Shown here: positions 17,761 through 26,788 of the stretch, piece by piece | How positions within the stretch are numbered: position 1 is the stretch's first letter | How the letters are laid out: every line of letters begins with the position of its first letter | Assembly: GCF_001488575.1 (NCBI RefSeq) | Contig: NZ_LN831302.1 | Span: forward strand, 2,294,001-2,358,000 | Reading direction: 5' to 3' | DNA: 64,000 bases | Source: Halobacterium hubeiense | Lineage (GTDB): Archaea; Halobacteriota; Halobacteria; Halobacteriales; Halobacteriaceae | Translations under genes and position numbers: made by a program | Notes under the pieces: generated by a model | Database searches by the model: none | What the model saw: the letters and a program-made list of their open reading frames with translations, nothing else | Told to the model about the DNA's origin: nothing

Positions 17761-18852
17761 GTGCCTATCTTGAGATTGGTTCTTATTGGTTTCCTACTTT
17801 TGCTGGGATATTGGTTTATCAGAGTGTGGTTAGGGGTGTTCTTGGACCCACGAGATTCGTTAGCCACTCAAGTCCGTTTTCGTGTCCTAGAGGATACGTT
17901 TTCGCCTCCTACGAAGCCAAACGCCAATTTGGCGTACCAGCTTCGGCAGACGCTTGAGTTGGCATATGAGGTGTTTGGACAGCGGGGAACAGTCGGCCAA
18001 GCACTTATCGCAATACTTGCTATTTCTTTCGTCTCCGTTGTTGCCTACATAAGCTCTTCTGCGGCCAAAAACGGAGTATATATTATCGGTCTGTCACCGT
18101 TCAATGCCGATCTCCTCAAAACATTTTGGCAAGTTCAAGCCACAATTGTCTCTTTCGCGTTCGTCATCGCTGTCTTCCTCTGGGAATCTCTCATCAGTGA
18201 CTCACCGTATACTATTGAACTACGAACCGCTATCCGGTATACTCATTCGCTATTTACTATTGGCTTCGCTCTCTTCGGAACTATCGCATCTGGCCTTCTT
18301 CTCTCTCAAGGTTGGGGACCGAATTCAGGTAGTGATCAGGCCATGAACCAAATAACAACGACAGATGGATTCATCGTTACATTTCTTTCAATCACAACGA
18401 TTGTACTCGTTTTTGTCTTGTTCCGACGTACTCTCGGGTATCTTGTCTATAATGAGGATCTAGATTTGAACGACAAGATCGCAAGTCTACGGCTGGACCG
18501 GGAGCTCGCTCCTAGTAGACATGACTATATGACAAAAATCCTCAAATCCTATACCGGGACCAGTAACTCCATGCCCGTGACTGCATACTTAGACGAGCCA
18601 ATTACTGTTATCCGGGCTTCTGATTTAGAGCTCACAGGAGAGATATCTGATATCCACCTAACAAAGATACAGACATTGGCTGCTGATATTCAGGACAGAG
18701 GATACGATGTTGAGTCTGTCCCACATATCGGAATGAACGTCGGGAACAATCCACCGATTATGGCAATACGCGGTGATATTAGTGGTTCGGAGGTAGACTG
18801 CGTTGAACGTTCCTTGACTAACGCTATTCGGACTCAGGAGGCCCTCTATTAA
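17761..18852 (+). CDS. Multi-spanning membrane protein of unknown function (island gene 1)
   Basis: 363 residues from GTG 17761. Five likely TM helices: near residues 4-25, 80-98, 122-145, 165-185 and 205-225, followed by a soluble, presumably cytoplasmic domain of about 135 residues that contains ITVIRASDLELTGE and HIGMNVGNNPP. I do not recognise the family. GC content is low and codon use is unlike the flanking genes, indicating recent transfer. The TAA stop overlaps the ATG of the next gene by 1 nt, so the two proteins are made together and probably act as one membrane-plus-soluble system. Confidence 0.75.
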   Translation: MPILRLVLIGFLLLLGYWFIRVWLGVFLDPRDSLATQVRFRVLEDTFSPPTKPNANLAYQLRQTLELAYEVFGQRGTVGQALIAILAISFVSVVAYISSSAAKNGVYIIGLSPFNADLLKTFWQVQATIVSFAFVIAVFLWESLISDSPYTIELRTAIRYTHSLFTIGFALFGTIASGLLLSQGWGPNSGSDQAMNQITTTDGFIVTFLSITTIVLVFVLFRRTLGYLVYNEDLDLNDKIASLRLDRELAPSRHDYMTKILKSYTGTSNSMPVTAYLDEPITVIRASDLELTGEISDIHLTKIQTLAADIQDRGYDVESVPHIGMNVGNNPPIMAIRGDISGSEVDCVERSLTNAIRTQEALY

Positions 18853-20882
18853 TGAAAAGCACAACTTCAAATCTCAAATTCCTTGTTGGAAAATGCATCC
18901 AAGCAATCGACCAGAGCGATAGTCGAGGTCTACAGGAGGTATTGCAACGCTATCGAGGCATCGTTAACGAACTCATATCAAAGACGGCATCTACCACTAG
19001 CATCAATAAATCTGCAGCAAACCAAATCACACAAACGGTCGTCGATGATTTTGAACTCCTTTGTGCACATGGCTTGAATCACCCGACTCAAACCTTCACA
19101 ACCCAGATTTTGAATTCACAAGGGGCCCTTCTTTCAACCACCCTTACTAAATCGAATTCAATTATCGGGAAGCAGCTACCAGACACCTTCTTCAAAGCAT
19201 ACCAAATAGGCTCTCAATCCGGTTCACCGCCTCCACAGTTTATCGACCGCTTGATGGATAATTTAGCGACGCCGATGAATAGAATGCCTTCAGAATTAAC
19301 ACGTGCCGACACTGAAGATGAAATAACACGAATCAGTGGGATTGGGGACGCTATTGTAGACGTATACTGGAAACTATTTCTTAATGCTATTGACGAGGAG
19401 GACGGATATCTCTTTAATATCTGTTGGGAGGGATTTGACCTCCAAGATACAGGCATCTCGGCGCAATCACATATTGATGCCTATTCAGACTTGGATGACG
19501 GGGAACGGCCCCAGATTGGCAGTCATTATGAGATCGACGATGCTGATTTAGAGCAACATCGTCGAGACTATTTCGACCAATTAGTCGATCGATTGTCGAA
19601 GTATCGGTTCGCGGCTGCTGCTTGGGCGTTCAGGCAGTACCGAGAAGAAAATATTTCCTCTCGGTTCTTCTCTGACATCTTCACCCAGTTAATTCACGAG
19701 GACTATCAGGAGGAGGGTCTCAGCACGATTTCTGAGGTATACTTCAGTATCTCTCTGGAGGACGACCGTCTTCTTGATTCTGGTCGTCATGCTGAGGTCT
19801 CCCCGATGAAACAGTCCTGGTCGTTCAGTTCGTCAATACAATCGTGGTTGCTCGATTTCTACTCGTTCCTTGGTCCGTTTATTATCTCAGATAGCTCGAT
19901 TGATGCAGTGCTTGAAGAGGGTGAGACACCAGTTCCAGTAACGGATTCTGTCGCTGCTCGATCCCAATCAGTAGCGGACCGTGTCTCGGAATTAGAAACC
20001 GGATATGAAGATTGGCAACAGCAATTTGGAGTTTCGTTCACGGAACGTGGAAAAGAAGCATTTATCGAAGCTCATTCGATTGCAAAAGATGAATTTCGTT
20101 CCGAAGAATTCGACGAGATTCGAGAGGCAACTCCGGAACGTGAGAAGGTGCGGGAATTTAAACAAGAAGCGGTAGAATCGTTTACTTCTGACTTTAAGCT
20201 ACGGATCGCACTTGACAGTTTCAACTCTTTAAGCCAGGTAAGTCAACTCTCAGCTGACAGCGAAGATGTTTCCTTTCTGGATTTTGTCCCGAAATCCCGT
20301 TTCACAACCTTCCAATCCTTCCATATGGCTTCGAGCCCCCGCGTTCGTCCGCTCCTATCTCTTGTGATGAACCGAACCGTGAATGAATCATCACTTCAGA
20401 TTGAACCGCTTCAAGAGTTTGAGAATCTTCCTGAGCGGCTACTCAGCGCCGTTGACCAACTTGGTGAGTTGGAAAACGCTGTAATTCTCACCACACCTGG
20501 CATCTCTTTCGGGGAATATCTCTCACATGATCGGTTTACGCGACCGGACAGAAACGAAAGCCAATCTCTTAGAGCGAGTTTCAGACTGGACGATACACCC
20601 GTAATAATGGACCATAGTATCGATCATGCAGGATATAATGCAATTGTTTTGAATGAACTCCAAGCTGTTTCGTGGACAGAACTGATTCGAGAAGGGTCAC
20701 CGCTGGGTATAACGATAGCACACGAGGATGACAATATTCAAGAACTTGTTGACCAGTACGACGTTCCTGAGTTTGAGTATGGGAGTGGTCGGCCTATGGT
20801 GGCTGTGGAGTATGAGTATGAGTTTGCTGTTGACAGCACAGAATTGTCTGGAGTAGCTATCAAGAGAGCGGGCTCAGACTAA
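18852..20882 (+). CDS. Large soluble protein of unknown function (island gene 2)
   Basis: 676 residues. No signal peptide or TM helix is visible; composition is acidic with many Ser/Gln, unlike the very Asp/Ala-rich chromosomal proteins. Predicted mostly helical up to residue about 470 (LETGYEDWQQQFGVSFTERG, REFKQEAVESF), then a mixed alpha/beta C-terminal part (TPVIMDHSIDHAGYNAIVLN, VDQYDVPEFEYGSGRPMVAV). No P-loop, HNH, PD-(D/E)xK or TIR motif could be identified by eye. Translation is coupled to the membrane protein upstream. A defence or conflict role is conceivable from context only. Confidence 0.72.
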   Translation: MKSTTSNLKFLVGKCIQAIDQSDSRGLQEVLQRYRGIVNELISKTASTTSINKSAANQITQTVVDDFELLCAHGLNHPTQTFTTQILNSQGALLSTTLTKSNSIIGKQLPDTFFKAYQIGSQSGSPPPQFIDRLMDNLATPMNRMPSELTRADTEDEITRISGIGDAIVDVYWKLFLNAIDEEDGYLFNICWEGFDLQDTGISAQSHIDAYSDLDDGERPQIGSHYEIDDADLEQHRRDYFDQLVDRLSKYRFAAAAWAFRQYREENISSRFFSDIFTQLIHEDYQEEGLSTISEVYFSISLEDDRLLDSGRHAEVSPMKQSWSFSSSIQSWLLDFYSFLGPFIISDSSIDAVLEEGETPVPVTDSVAARSQSVADRVSELETGYEDWQQQFGVSFTERGKEAFIEAHSIAKDEFRSEEFDEIREATPEREKVREFKQEAVESFTSDFKLRIALDSFNSLSQVSQLSADSEDVSFLDFVPKSRFTTFQSFHMASSPRVRPLLSLVMNRTVNESSLQIEPLQEFENLPERLLSAVDQLGELENAVILTTPGISFGEYLSHDRFTRPDRNESQSLRASFRLDDTPVIMDHSIDHAGYNAIVLNELQAVSWTELIREGSPLGITIAHEDDNIQELVDQYDVPEFEYGSGRPMVAVEYEYEFAVDSTELSGVAIKRAGSD

Positions 20883-21051
20883 AGCAGACTGGGGTTTGAG
20901 ACGATCACAACCAGAAACTGGAATACTACTATGCACGCAAAAGGGCGGGTCCACGTTTGTCCTGAGTACCGTCCGAATGTTATCTAGTGGAATATGCGGA
21001 AACCAGGCTGAAGTAGCCATTCGATAGGATGACTCGTTTTCAGTCTGGAGC

Positions 21052-21060
21052 TTTATATAT
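21052..21060 (+). promoter_or_regulatory. TATA box of the DDE transposase gene
   Basis: TTTATATAT lies about 26 nt before GTG 21084, suiting a leaderless transposase transcript. The preceding 170 nt after the island operon contains no gene. Confidence 0.6.
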
Positions 21061-21083
21061 GAGGCCGAAGTAACCAGCGAGTA

Positions 21084-23063
21084 GTGACAACACGCCCGGC
21101 GCAGGCCCCGACAGGGTCACGATGGACGCGTCTCGGACCACCGACGCGTCTTGACAACGCCGGCTACGCATCTACACCCAAAGACTACGAAGTAGAGGGA
21201 CTCTTCACCACGAAAACCGGAGATTTAGTCGAAGCGCACGCCTTCGACATGACGTTCCGGGAGATGGTTGATGGCGCTCTCAAATCGTATCCCCGCAAGC
21301 AACAGGTCCGCTACGACCGCTCGGTCACGCTTGAGGGCCTCGTCGCCGAGATCCCCGCGCAGTACGTTCGGTTCTACGACCCCTACGACCACGAACAGGG
21401 CGACCCGAAGCCCTGGGAAGCCGTCTTCCGAGCGCACGTGCTCCGCTGTGTAAAGGGCTGGAAGAACTCGACGGCGCTCCACACGTACCTCAAAGCGAAG
21501 CCGTTCCTCACGAGCGAGCTGGGCTTCAATGACATCCCCGACCAGTCCACGCTGTGGCGGGCGTGGGAGGACCGCCTCGCTGACGTCCAAGAGGCCGTTC
21601 GGACGGCCGCGGAGGTCGTCGTGGACATCGCCCGCTACCACGACATCCCCGCGCCCGAACCCGAGTTCCTCCCTGACCAACCGACGGGCACTGTTACGCG
21701 GTCGAAGAGCAAGGACACGCTCGCCCGCGAGAAAGCCCGCGAGGTCTGGAAAGGCGCGAAGCCCATCGTCGAGGACTGCTTCCACCTCAACCGCGCACAC
21801 AACGCGTCGATCCCCGAGGGCGCGTTCTGGGAGCAACAGTCCTACCTCGGGATGCGGACGGACATGCACCCGAACGACGGCGCGCAGTCGTTCGCGGAAG
21901 ATACCACCCGGGACCGGACGCCGTCCGGGGACTCTCACCGCCTCCAAACCACCGACCTCGGCGTGGGACGCATCCGGACGATGCTCCGCGAGACCAGCCG
22001 CACGCTCGTTGCCCGCGCGAAATCGAAGGACAGGATGGGGCGCAAGCAGATGGCGGCCATCGACATCACGAAAGGCCAGCCGTGGAGCGGGCACGTTGAA
22101 CGCGACCACAGAGGCCGGAATCAAGAAGACTGGATTCTCGGCTACAAGGGCGACGACGGCCCGTTCTTCCAGTGGGCGGTCATCAAACTCGTCGGCCACG
22201 ACGTCCCGCTTATTCTCGACGCCGTCCCGGTGCAGCGCGGCCAGAAACGCGAGGACCTCGTGGACGAACTCTTGGAGGGCGCGACCGACATAGTGCCCGG
22301 CCTCGACCTCGTGATGATGGACCGCGAGTTCGACCCGGACGGTATCAAAGACGTCTGCGAAGACCACGACGTCCACTACCTGAACCCTGCGACGGTGCGT
22401 TCCAGTAGCGACCACGAACACCAGATCGCCAAACTCGCCAACTCCGAGAAGGACTTCGACGTCGTCGAGCAGGAGCGCCTAGACGACGGGCCGACGCGGA
22501 ATGCAGTCTACCTCCCGAAGCGGGAATGGGAGCGCGAAGACGAGGACAACGACGGGACGGACGTGACGATTCGACAGGAGCTCCTGGAGGAGTTCGAAGA
22601 CGTCGGCGACGCCACGCCGCTATCCCAAAACCGTGACGGTGATTCGCCGCTAAGCAGCCTTCTGGATGACGTAGCGGACAAGGAGGAGATCGAGGAGCCG
22701 ACGCGTGTGGACGCGCCGACGGTGCCGTTTGAGACGAACCTGCCGTGGGTGGATGTCGATTCCGAGGACGAACGGGAGACGAAGCACCAGATCGGGCGGC
22801 TGATGTCGAAGTACAAGCGGCGGTGGGGTATCGAGAACGGGTTCAAGAAGGTGAAGAAGTTCCTCGCGGAAACGAAGACGCCGGACCACCGGTTCCGGTA
22901 CTTCAACTTCGCGTTCGCTTGCGTGCTGTACAACTGCTGGCGGCTCGTGGACGTGCTGGTCCAACTGGAACTGAACGGCGAGGTCAAAGATGGGCCGTCC
23001 GTCTCATCGAACTCGTTCCTGACGTTCGCCAAGAAGAATTACGGCCTCGATCCGCCGGACTAA
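21084..23063 (+). CDS. DDE transposase (IS4-like superfamily, large haloarchaeal type)
   Basis: 659 residues from GTG 21084. It has an N-terminal DNA-binding region, then catalytic blocks KQMAAIDITKGQPWSG (Asp), VPGLDLVMMDREFDPDG (Asp) and KRRWGIENGFKKVKKF (the R..E....K signature with Glu). The length and these motifs fit large haloarchaeal IS4-related transposases. A precise ISfinder name is not assigned. The gene is intact and GC-rich, unlike the operon before it, so this insertion is probably later. Clear terminal inverted repeats were not resolved: GAAACC at 20999-21004 and GGTTTC at about 23155-23160 are weak candidates. Confidence 0.85.
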   Translation: MTTRPAQAPTGSRWTRLGPPTRLDNAGYASTPKDYEVEGLFTTKTGDLVEAHAFDMTFREMVDGALKSYPRKQQVRYDRSVTLEGLVAEIPAQYVRFYDPYDHEQGDPKPWEAVFRAHVLRCVKGWKNSTALHTYLKAKPFLTSELGFNDIPDQSTLWRAWEDRLADVQEAVRTAAEVVVDIARYHDIPAPEPEFLPDQPTGTVTRSKSKDTLAREKAREVWKGAKPIVEDCFHLNRAHNASIPEGAFWEQQSYLGMRTDMHPNDGAQSFAEDTTRDRTPSGDSHRLQTTDLGVGRIRTMLRETSRTLVARAKSKDRMGRKQMAAIDITKGQPWSGHVERDHRGRNQEDWILGYKGDDGPFFQWAVIKLVGHDVPLILDAVPVQRGQKREDLVDELLEGATDIVPGLDLVMMDREFDPDGIKDVCEDHDVHYLNPATVRSSSDHEHQIAKLANSEKDFDVVEQERLDDGPTRNAVYLPKREWEREDEDNDGTDVTIRQELLEEFEDVGDATPLSQNRDGDSPLSSLLDDVADKEEIEEPTRVDAPTVPFETNLPWVDVDSEDERETKHQIGRLMSKYKRRWGIENGFKKVKKFLAETKTPDHRFRYFNFAFACVLYNCWRLVDVLVQLELNGEVKDGPSVSSNSFLTFAKKNYGLDPPD

Positions 23064-23889
23064 CCCCTTGTTTCTCCTAGGCTCGCGTCGGTTGTGAGCG
23101 GCGGCGCTGTCCTGACTGCGGTTTCTCCGGCGGTTTTCTAAACGCTATCTGATAGGTTTCTCAGAAGCGCGTTCTGAGAGTTACGCAGACGCTTCTTTCA
23201 ACTACCTTAGTAGTGAAACCTGTGCATCATAGAGGGATCTTCGCAACATCAGAAGAAGTGTTTCTATATCGCAGAATAGGATTTATCGAGTGGCGTGCGA
23301 CTCGGTGAAGCGCCGCTTCGACGGGTCGCCGGGGCTCGACCACCGAGCACCGAGCCGTACGACCGACGAGGAGACCCTCCGTGGTGGGCAGAATTATCGA
23401 GGGCAACGCTATCGAGGAGCCGAATCGTATGCGAGAGCCGCGAAACAAGGGTTGTCGCACGCGCGCACGTAGCGCCACACCTGTGCCGGATTGTGGCTCG
23501 CACGAAAGAGACAACAGAACGCCAGCTGTCGGTTCGCCGACTCCAGCCGACGACTCGACTCGGTCGTGAACGCGAGAAGCCCCCGAAATCTGAGTCGTGA
23601 CTGCCGAACGCCGGCCAAGGTACCTGAGTCGTCGCCGGGGCATCAGCAGCCACAGCTTGTCTGATGACAGTGCTGCCCGTCGTAGAGACACACTCTGCGT
23701 CGCCAGCGCGCCGAGACTCCGCCACACCCCACAACCCCTATACTGTCACCCACACGACGGTCGTAAATTCTATTCTACGATATAGAATGTGGTCGGTGCG
23801 GTGAGTTACGTCGAACTGCTCGCAAAGCGAAGCGGTCGCTGGTCGCCGGTAGAACGACGCTACGTAGAAGAAACCCGGCCGCAGGCCGG
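23064..23889. other. Long region without a convincing protein gene
   Basis: 826 nt. Positions 23064-23230 are probably transposon end. From about 23290 to 23750 the DNA is GC-rich but no open frame shows haloarchaeal codon bias or acidity. TATA-like sequences face inward: GATTTATCG near 23280 on the plus strand and TTCTATATCG near 23775 on the minus strand; the latter sits in an imperfect palindrome TTCTATTCTACGATATAGAA. A structured or regulatory RNA, or a decayed gene, is possible. I could not match it to RNase P or SRP RNA. Confidence 0.5.
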
Positions 23890-25293
23890 TTACAGCTGGT
23901 CGGCGAGCACGTCGCCGACTTCGTCGAGGAACTCCTGCTCGCGGCCGCGAGGAACAGTCGCACCCGCGGCGACCGTGTGGCCGCCGCCGTCGCCGCCGAC
24001 GGCCTGCGACGCCTCGCTCATCACTTCGGAGAGGTCGAGGCCCTGGTCGACGAGCCGCGACGTGCCGCGCGCCGAGACTTTCGTCTCCTCGTCGTTCTTG
24101 TACCCGAACCCGATAATCGGGCGGTCGCTCTCGGTGGCGTCGCTGCCCAGCGCCATCCCCGCGACGATGCCGACGATGGTCTCGCGGATGCGGTCCTCGG
24201 CGTGGAACCACTGGAGGTCGTCCTCGACGGTGACGCCCTCGCGTTTCACCCACGACAGGCCCTCTGAGAGGTTCCGGCGGTGTTCGCGCAGGAGCTCGCG
24301 GGCCGCCTCCAGGGGCTCGCCGCGCTCGCCGAGACAGACCGCGAGCCCGACGTCCGCGCGCTCGTAGCGCGCCGTCGCGTTGAGGAGGGTGGAGAACTCG
24401 CTGGCATCCCGGAGTTCGGTGCCGGGCTCCTCGGCCGTGAGCGTGTACGTCTGCCCGACAAGCTTCGTCACGTCCTCGCTGGAGACGCCGTGGCGGACCG
24501 CGCGCTTCAACAGCGCGCTCACGACCGTCTGGCGCTCGTCGTGGGAGAGGTCCGCCCACGTCCGCCAGTTGCCGCCGTCGTGGAGTTCGAGGTCAAGGCC
24601 GTCGAGGAAGCGCACGGCGCCGTTCTCGTCGTTCGTGATGCCGGGGACGTACACCTCGCTGGCGTACTCCAGCAGTTTCGGGAGCGGCCGCGTCTGCGTG
24701 CCGTACAGCGCGAGGTCCTTCGCAGTGTCGAGCACGCCCGCCTCGACGCCCTCGGCGGCAATCTGGGTGTTCGCGCCGACGAGTTCGCCGTCGACGGTCT
24801 GCCGGTCGCCGACCGCGCCGACGACCGCGAGCGCCGCGAGGTCGGTCGCGTCCTCACCGAGCAGAGCTCTCGCGAGCACGTACGCTGCGCCCGCACCCGA
24901 CAGTTCCTTCCCACCGTCAACGTCCTCCAGCAGGGGGTTCAGGTGGAACTGCGTGTCCGCGTCGGCGGGCTGGTGGTGGTCGGCGATGACGGGCGTGAAG
25001 TCGCCCGACCGCTCGTGTTCCGTGATTGCTTCTAACTGTCCGCTCCCGAAGTCCGTGAACAGTACCGTGTCGTGGTCGTGGGCCGCGAGGCCCGCGATTT
25101 CCTCGTCGTCGAGCTGTTTCGAGAAGACGACGTCGTGGGGAATGTCGGCGCGTTCGAGCGCGGTCGCGGCGATGCCCGCGCTCGTCAGGCCGTCGGCGTC
25201 GATGTGCGACGCGAGGAGCACGGAGTCGGCGTCGCGGAGTGCGTCCGCGCACGCTGCCGCCCGTGCTTGGAGTTCCGGGACCGGAGCGTCCAT
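23890..25293 (-). CDS. DHH family single-strand exonuclease (archaeal RecJ/GAN-like)
   Basis: 467 residues. DHH phosphoesterase motifs: ASHIDADGLTSAG (His30, Asp32, Asp34), FTDFGSGQ, VIADHHQPA (Asp-His-His 105-107), and the C-terminal DHHA1 motif GGDGGGHTVAAGA. Archaeal RecJ homologues degrade single-stranded DNA or RNA and some associate with GINS/MCM like eukaryotic Cdc45. ATG 25293 is chosen over GTG 25296. It is convergent with nothing on its left and 41 nt downstream of hemD on the same strand, so read-through from the tetrapyrrole genes is possible. Confidence 0.9.
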   Translation of the reverse strand: MDAPVPELQARAAACADALRDADSVLLASHIDADGLTSAGIAATALERADIPHDVVFSKQLDDEEIAGLAAHDHDTVLFTDFGSGQLEAITEHERSGDFTPVIADHHQPADADTQFHLNPLLEDVDGGKELSGAGAAYVLARALLGEDATDLAALAVVGAVGDRQTVDGELVGANTQIAAEGVEAGVLDTAKDLALYGTQTRPLPKLLEYASEVYVPGITNDENGAVRFLDGLDLELHDGGNWRTWADLSHDERQTVVSALLKRAVRHGVSSEDVTKLVGQTYTLTAEEPGTELRDASEFSTLLNATARYERADVGLAVCLGERGEPLEAARELLREHRRNLSEGLSWVKREGVTVEDDLQWFHAEDRIRETIVGIVAGMALGSDATESDRPIIGFGYKNDEETKVSARGTSRLVDQGLDLSEVMSEASQAVGGDGGGHTVAAGATVPRGREQEFLDEVGDVLADQL

Positions 25294-25334
25294 CACGAGG
25301 ACGTAGCGCGGCTTCGCGTATAAACTGCCGGTCC

Positions 25335-26060
25335 TCAGAGTTCGTCGCAGACCGCGCGCGCCAGCTGCTCGAAGTCCGCGTCGTCGGGGACGACGGCCAC
25401 GTCCACGCCCGCCGATTCGGCGGTCTCGCGCGTCGGTGGCCCGATGCAGCCGACGACGGCGTCGTTCAGGCCGGCGAGCGCGGCTTCTCTGATGCCCCGC
25501 TGTTCGGCTTCGTCGAGCCAGTGGTCGACGGTCAGCGACGACGAGAACAGCGCGGCGTCGAGGTCGCCGTCGGCAGCCAGTTCCACGGAGTCGCCGGCCT
25601 CCGCAGGGACGACGAGTTCGTAGAGAATCGTCTCGTGGACGTACGCGCCGGCGTCGTCGAGGCCGTCCGTGAGCACCGCAGAGCCGTGGTCCGAGCGCGC
25701 GACCTCCACGCGCGCGCCGTCGACCTCGCCTTCGAGCGCGGCGACGAGCCCGGCGCTCGTGTACTCTGCGGGCACGAGGTCGACCGTCCAGCCCGCGTCC
25801 CGGCAGGCGTCGGCGGTCGATTCGCCGATGGCACAGAGCGTCGCGTCGCCGGGCGTCCAGCCCGCCTCGGCGGCGAGTTCGACGCCCGTCTTGCTCGTCA
25901 GAATCACGTAGTCGGCATCGTCTCTGGGGACTTCGCCGGTCGGCTCGACGGCGAGCATCGGATCCGGGACCGGCTCCGCGTCCAGCGATTCGAGGAGGTC
26001 GGTCGCGTCCGCGAGGCGGTCGTCGTCCGGCCGGAACACCGCGACGGTCGGCCCGGTCAT
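25335..26060 (-). CDS. hemD: Uroporphyrinogen-III synthase
   Basis: 241 residues. It cyclises hydroxymethylbilane with ring D inversion to uroporphyrinogen III. HemD proteins are poorly conserved, but VAVFRPDDDRLADATDLL, DADYVILTSKTGVELAAE and the C-terminal DAVVGCIGPPTRETAESAGV (TxxxAxxxG) are characteristic, and the position after cobA and hemC makes the call secure. The start overlaps the cobA stop by 4 nt (ATGA), indicating coupled translation in a hemC-cobA-hemD operon. Confidence 0.93.
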   Translation of the reverse strand: MTGPTVAVFRPDDDRLADATDLLESLDAEPVPDPMLAVEPTGEVPRDDADYVILTSKTGVELAAEAGWTPGDATLCAIGESTADACRDAGWTVDLVPAEYTSAGLVAALEGEVDGARVEVARSDHGSAVLTDGLDDAGAYVHETILYELVVPAEAGDSVELAADGDLDAALFSSSLTVDHWLDEAEQRGIREAALAGLNDAVVGCIGPPTRETAESAGVDVAVVPDDADFEQLARAVCDEL

Positions 26061-26788
26061 CGCGTCTCCTCCCGCACGCCCGCGACGCCGCCGATGACGG
26101 TGACTGCGGGCGGCTCGATGCCGGCCTCGTCGCGCGCCTCGACGATACTGTCGAGGGTGCCCGTGGCGACCTGCTGGCCGGGACGCGTCCCCTTCTCGAT
26201 GAGCGCGACCGGCGTCTCGGGGTCCATCCCCGCGTCCCGGAGTGCTTGCGTGTAGTCGGGGAGCTTGCCGACGCCCATCAGCACGACGATGGTGCCGCCG
26301 GTGTCCGCCAGCGCCTGCCAGTCCACCGCGGACTCCTCCTTCGTCGGGTCCTCGTGGCCCGTGACGAACGAGACGGAGGAGGCGTGGTCGCGGTGCGTGA
26401 CGGGGATATCCGCGGCCGCGGGCGCCGCGACCGCCGACGAGATGCCGGGCACGACCTCGAAGGGGACGTCGCGCTCCGCGAGGTAGACCATCTCCTCGCC
26501 GCCGCGCCCGAACACGAACGGGTCGCCGCCCTTCAGGCGGACGACGTCGTTCCCCTCACGGGCGAGTTCGACCATCCGCGCGTTGATTTCCGACTGGGGG
26601 GTGCGCTCGCCGCCCGCGCGCTTGCCCACGTCCTCACGTTTGTCCTCGGGAATCTCGGAGAGAATCTCGGGGCCGGGGAGCTTGTCGTGGAGCACCACGT
26701 CCGCGTCTTCGAGGAGCCGCGCGGCCTTCACCGTCAACAGCTCGGGGTCGCCCGGGCCGCTCCCGACGAGGTAGACGGTCCCGGTCAT
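26057..26788 (-). CDS. cobA: Uroporphyrinogen-III C-methyltransferase
   Basis: 243 residues. It transfers methyl groups from SAM to C2 and C7 of uroporphyrinogen III to give precorrin-2, the branch point for siroheme, cobalamin and archaeal heme. Motifs: VYLVGSGPGDPELLTVKA at the N-terminus, VVRLKGGDPFVFGRGGEE, VVPGISSAVAAPAAADIPVTHR and IVVLMGVGKLPD. Length is that of a single-domain SUMT (no CysG fusion). It overlaps both hemC and hemD by 4 nt. Confidence 0.96.
   Translation of the reverse strand: MTGTVYLVGSGPGDPELLTVKAARLLEDADVVLHDKLPGPEILSEIPEDKREDVGKRAGGERTPQSEINARMVELAREGNDVVRLKGGDPFVFGRGGEEMVYLAERDVPFEVVPGISSAVAAPAAADIPVTHRDHASSVSFVTGHEDPTKEESAVDWQALADTGGTIVVLMGVGKLPDYTQALRDAGMDPETPVALIEKGTRPGQQVATGTLDSIVEARDEAGIEPPAVTVIGGVAGVREETR

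Larger units (their letters stand above)
17042..23230. mobile_element. Insertion-sequence-bounded, partly AT-rich genomic island
   Basis: Between two housekeeping blocks (DUF5783-like at 16848 and the RecJ-like gene ending at 25293) lie a decayed IS6-type transposase, a two-gene operon with many A/T-ending codons, and an intact 659-aa DDE transposase. The operon's base composition is sharply lower in GC than anything else here. No tRNA gene or integrase is seen, so boundaries are approximate; the left edge is set at the IS6-like terminus GGCACTGTCTAGTTAGGCC near 17042. Confidence 0.55.

Noticed and set aside
20995-23162. Terminal inverted repeats of the DDE transposase element
   Set aside because: GAAACC/GGTTTC ends match only partly beyond six bases, so no boundary is claimed.
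23264-23734. Minus-strand frame of 156 codons in the gene-poor region
   Set aside because: Ser/Arg-rich and not acidic, with mixed third positions and no recognisable motif, unlike real genes here.
23290-23760. Possible RNase P or SRP RNA (GACGAGGAGACCCTCC and GGGCAACGC look faintly like conserved RNase P pieces)
   Set aside because: The remaining conserved blocks and the closing helix could not be found in order; left as an unassigned region to be tested with covariance models.
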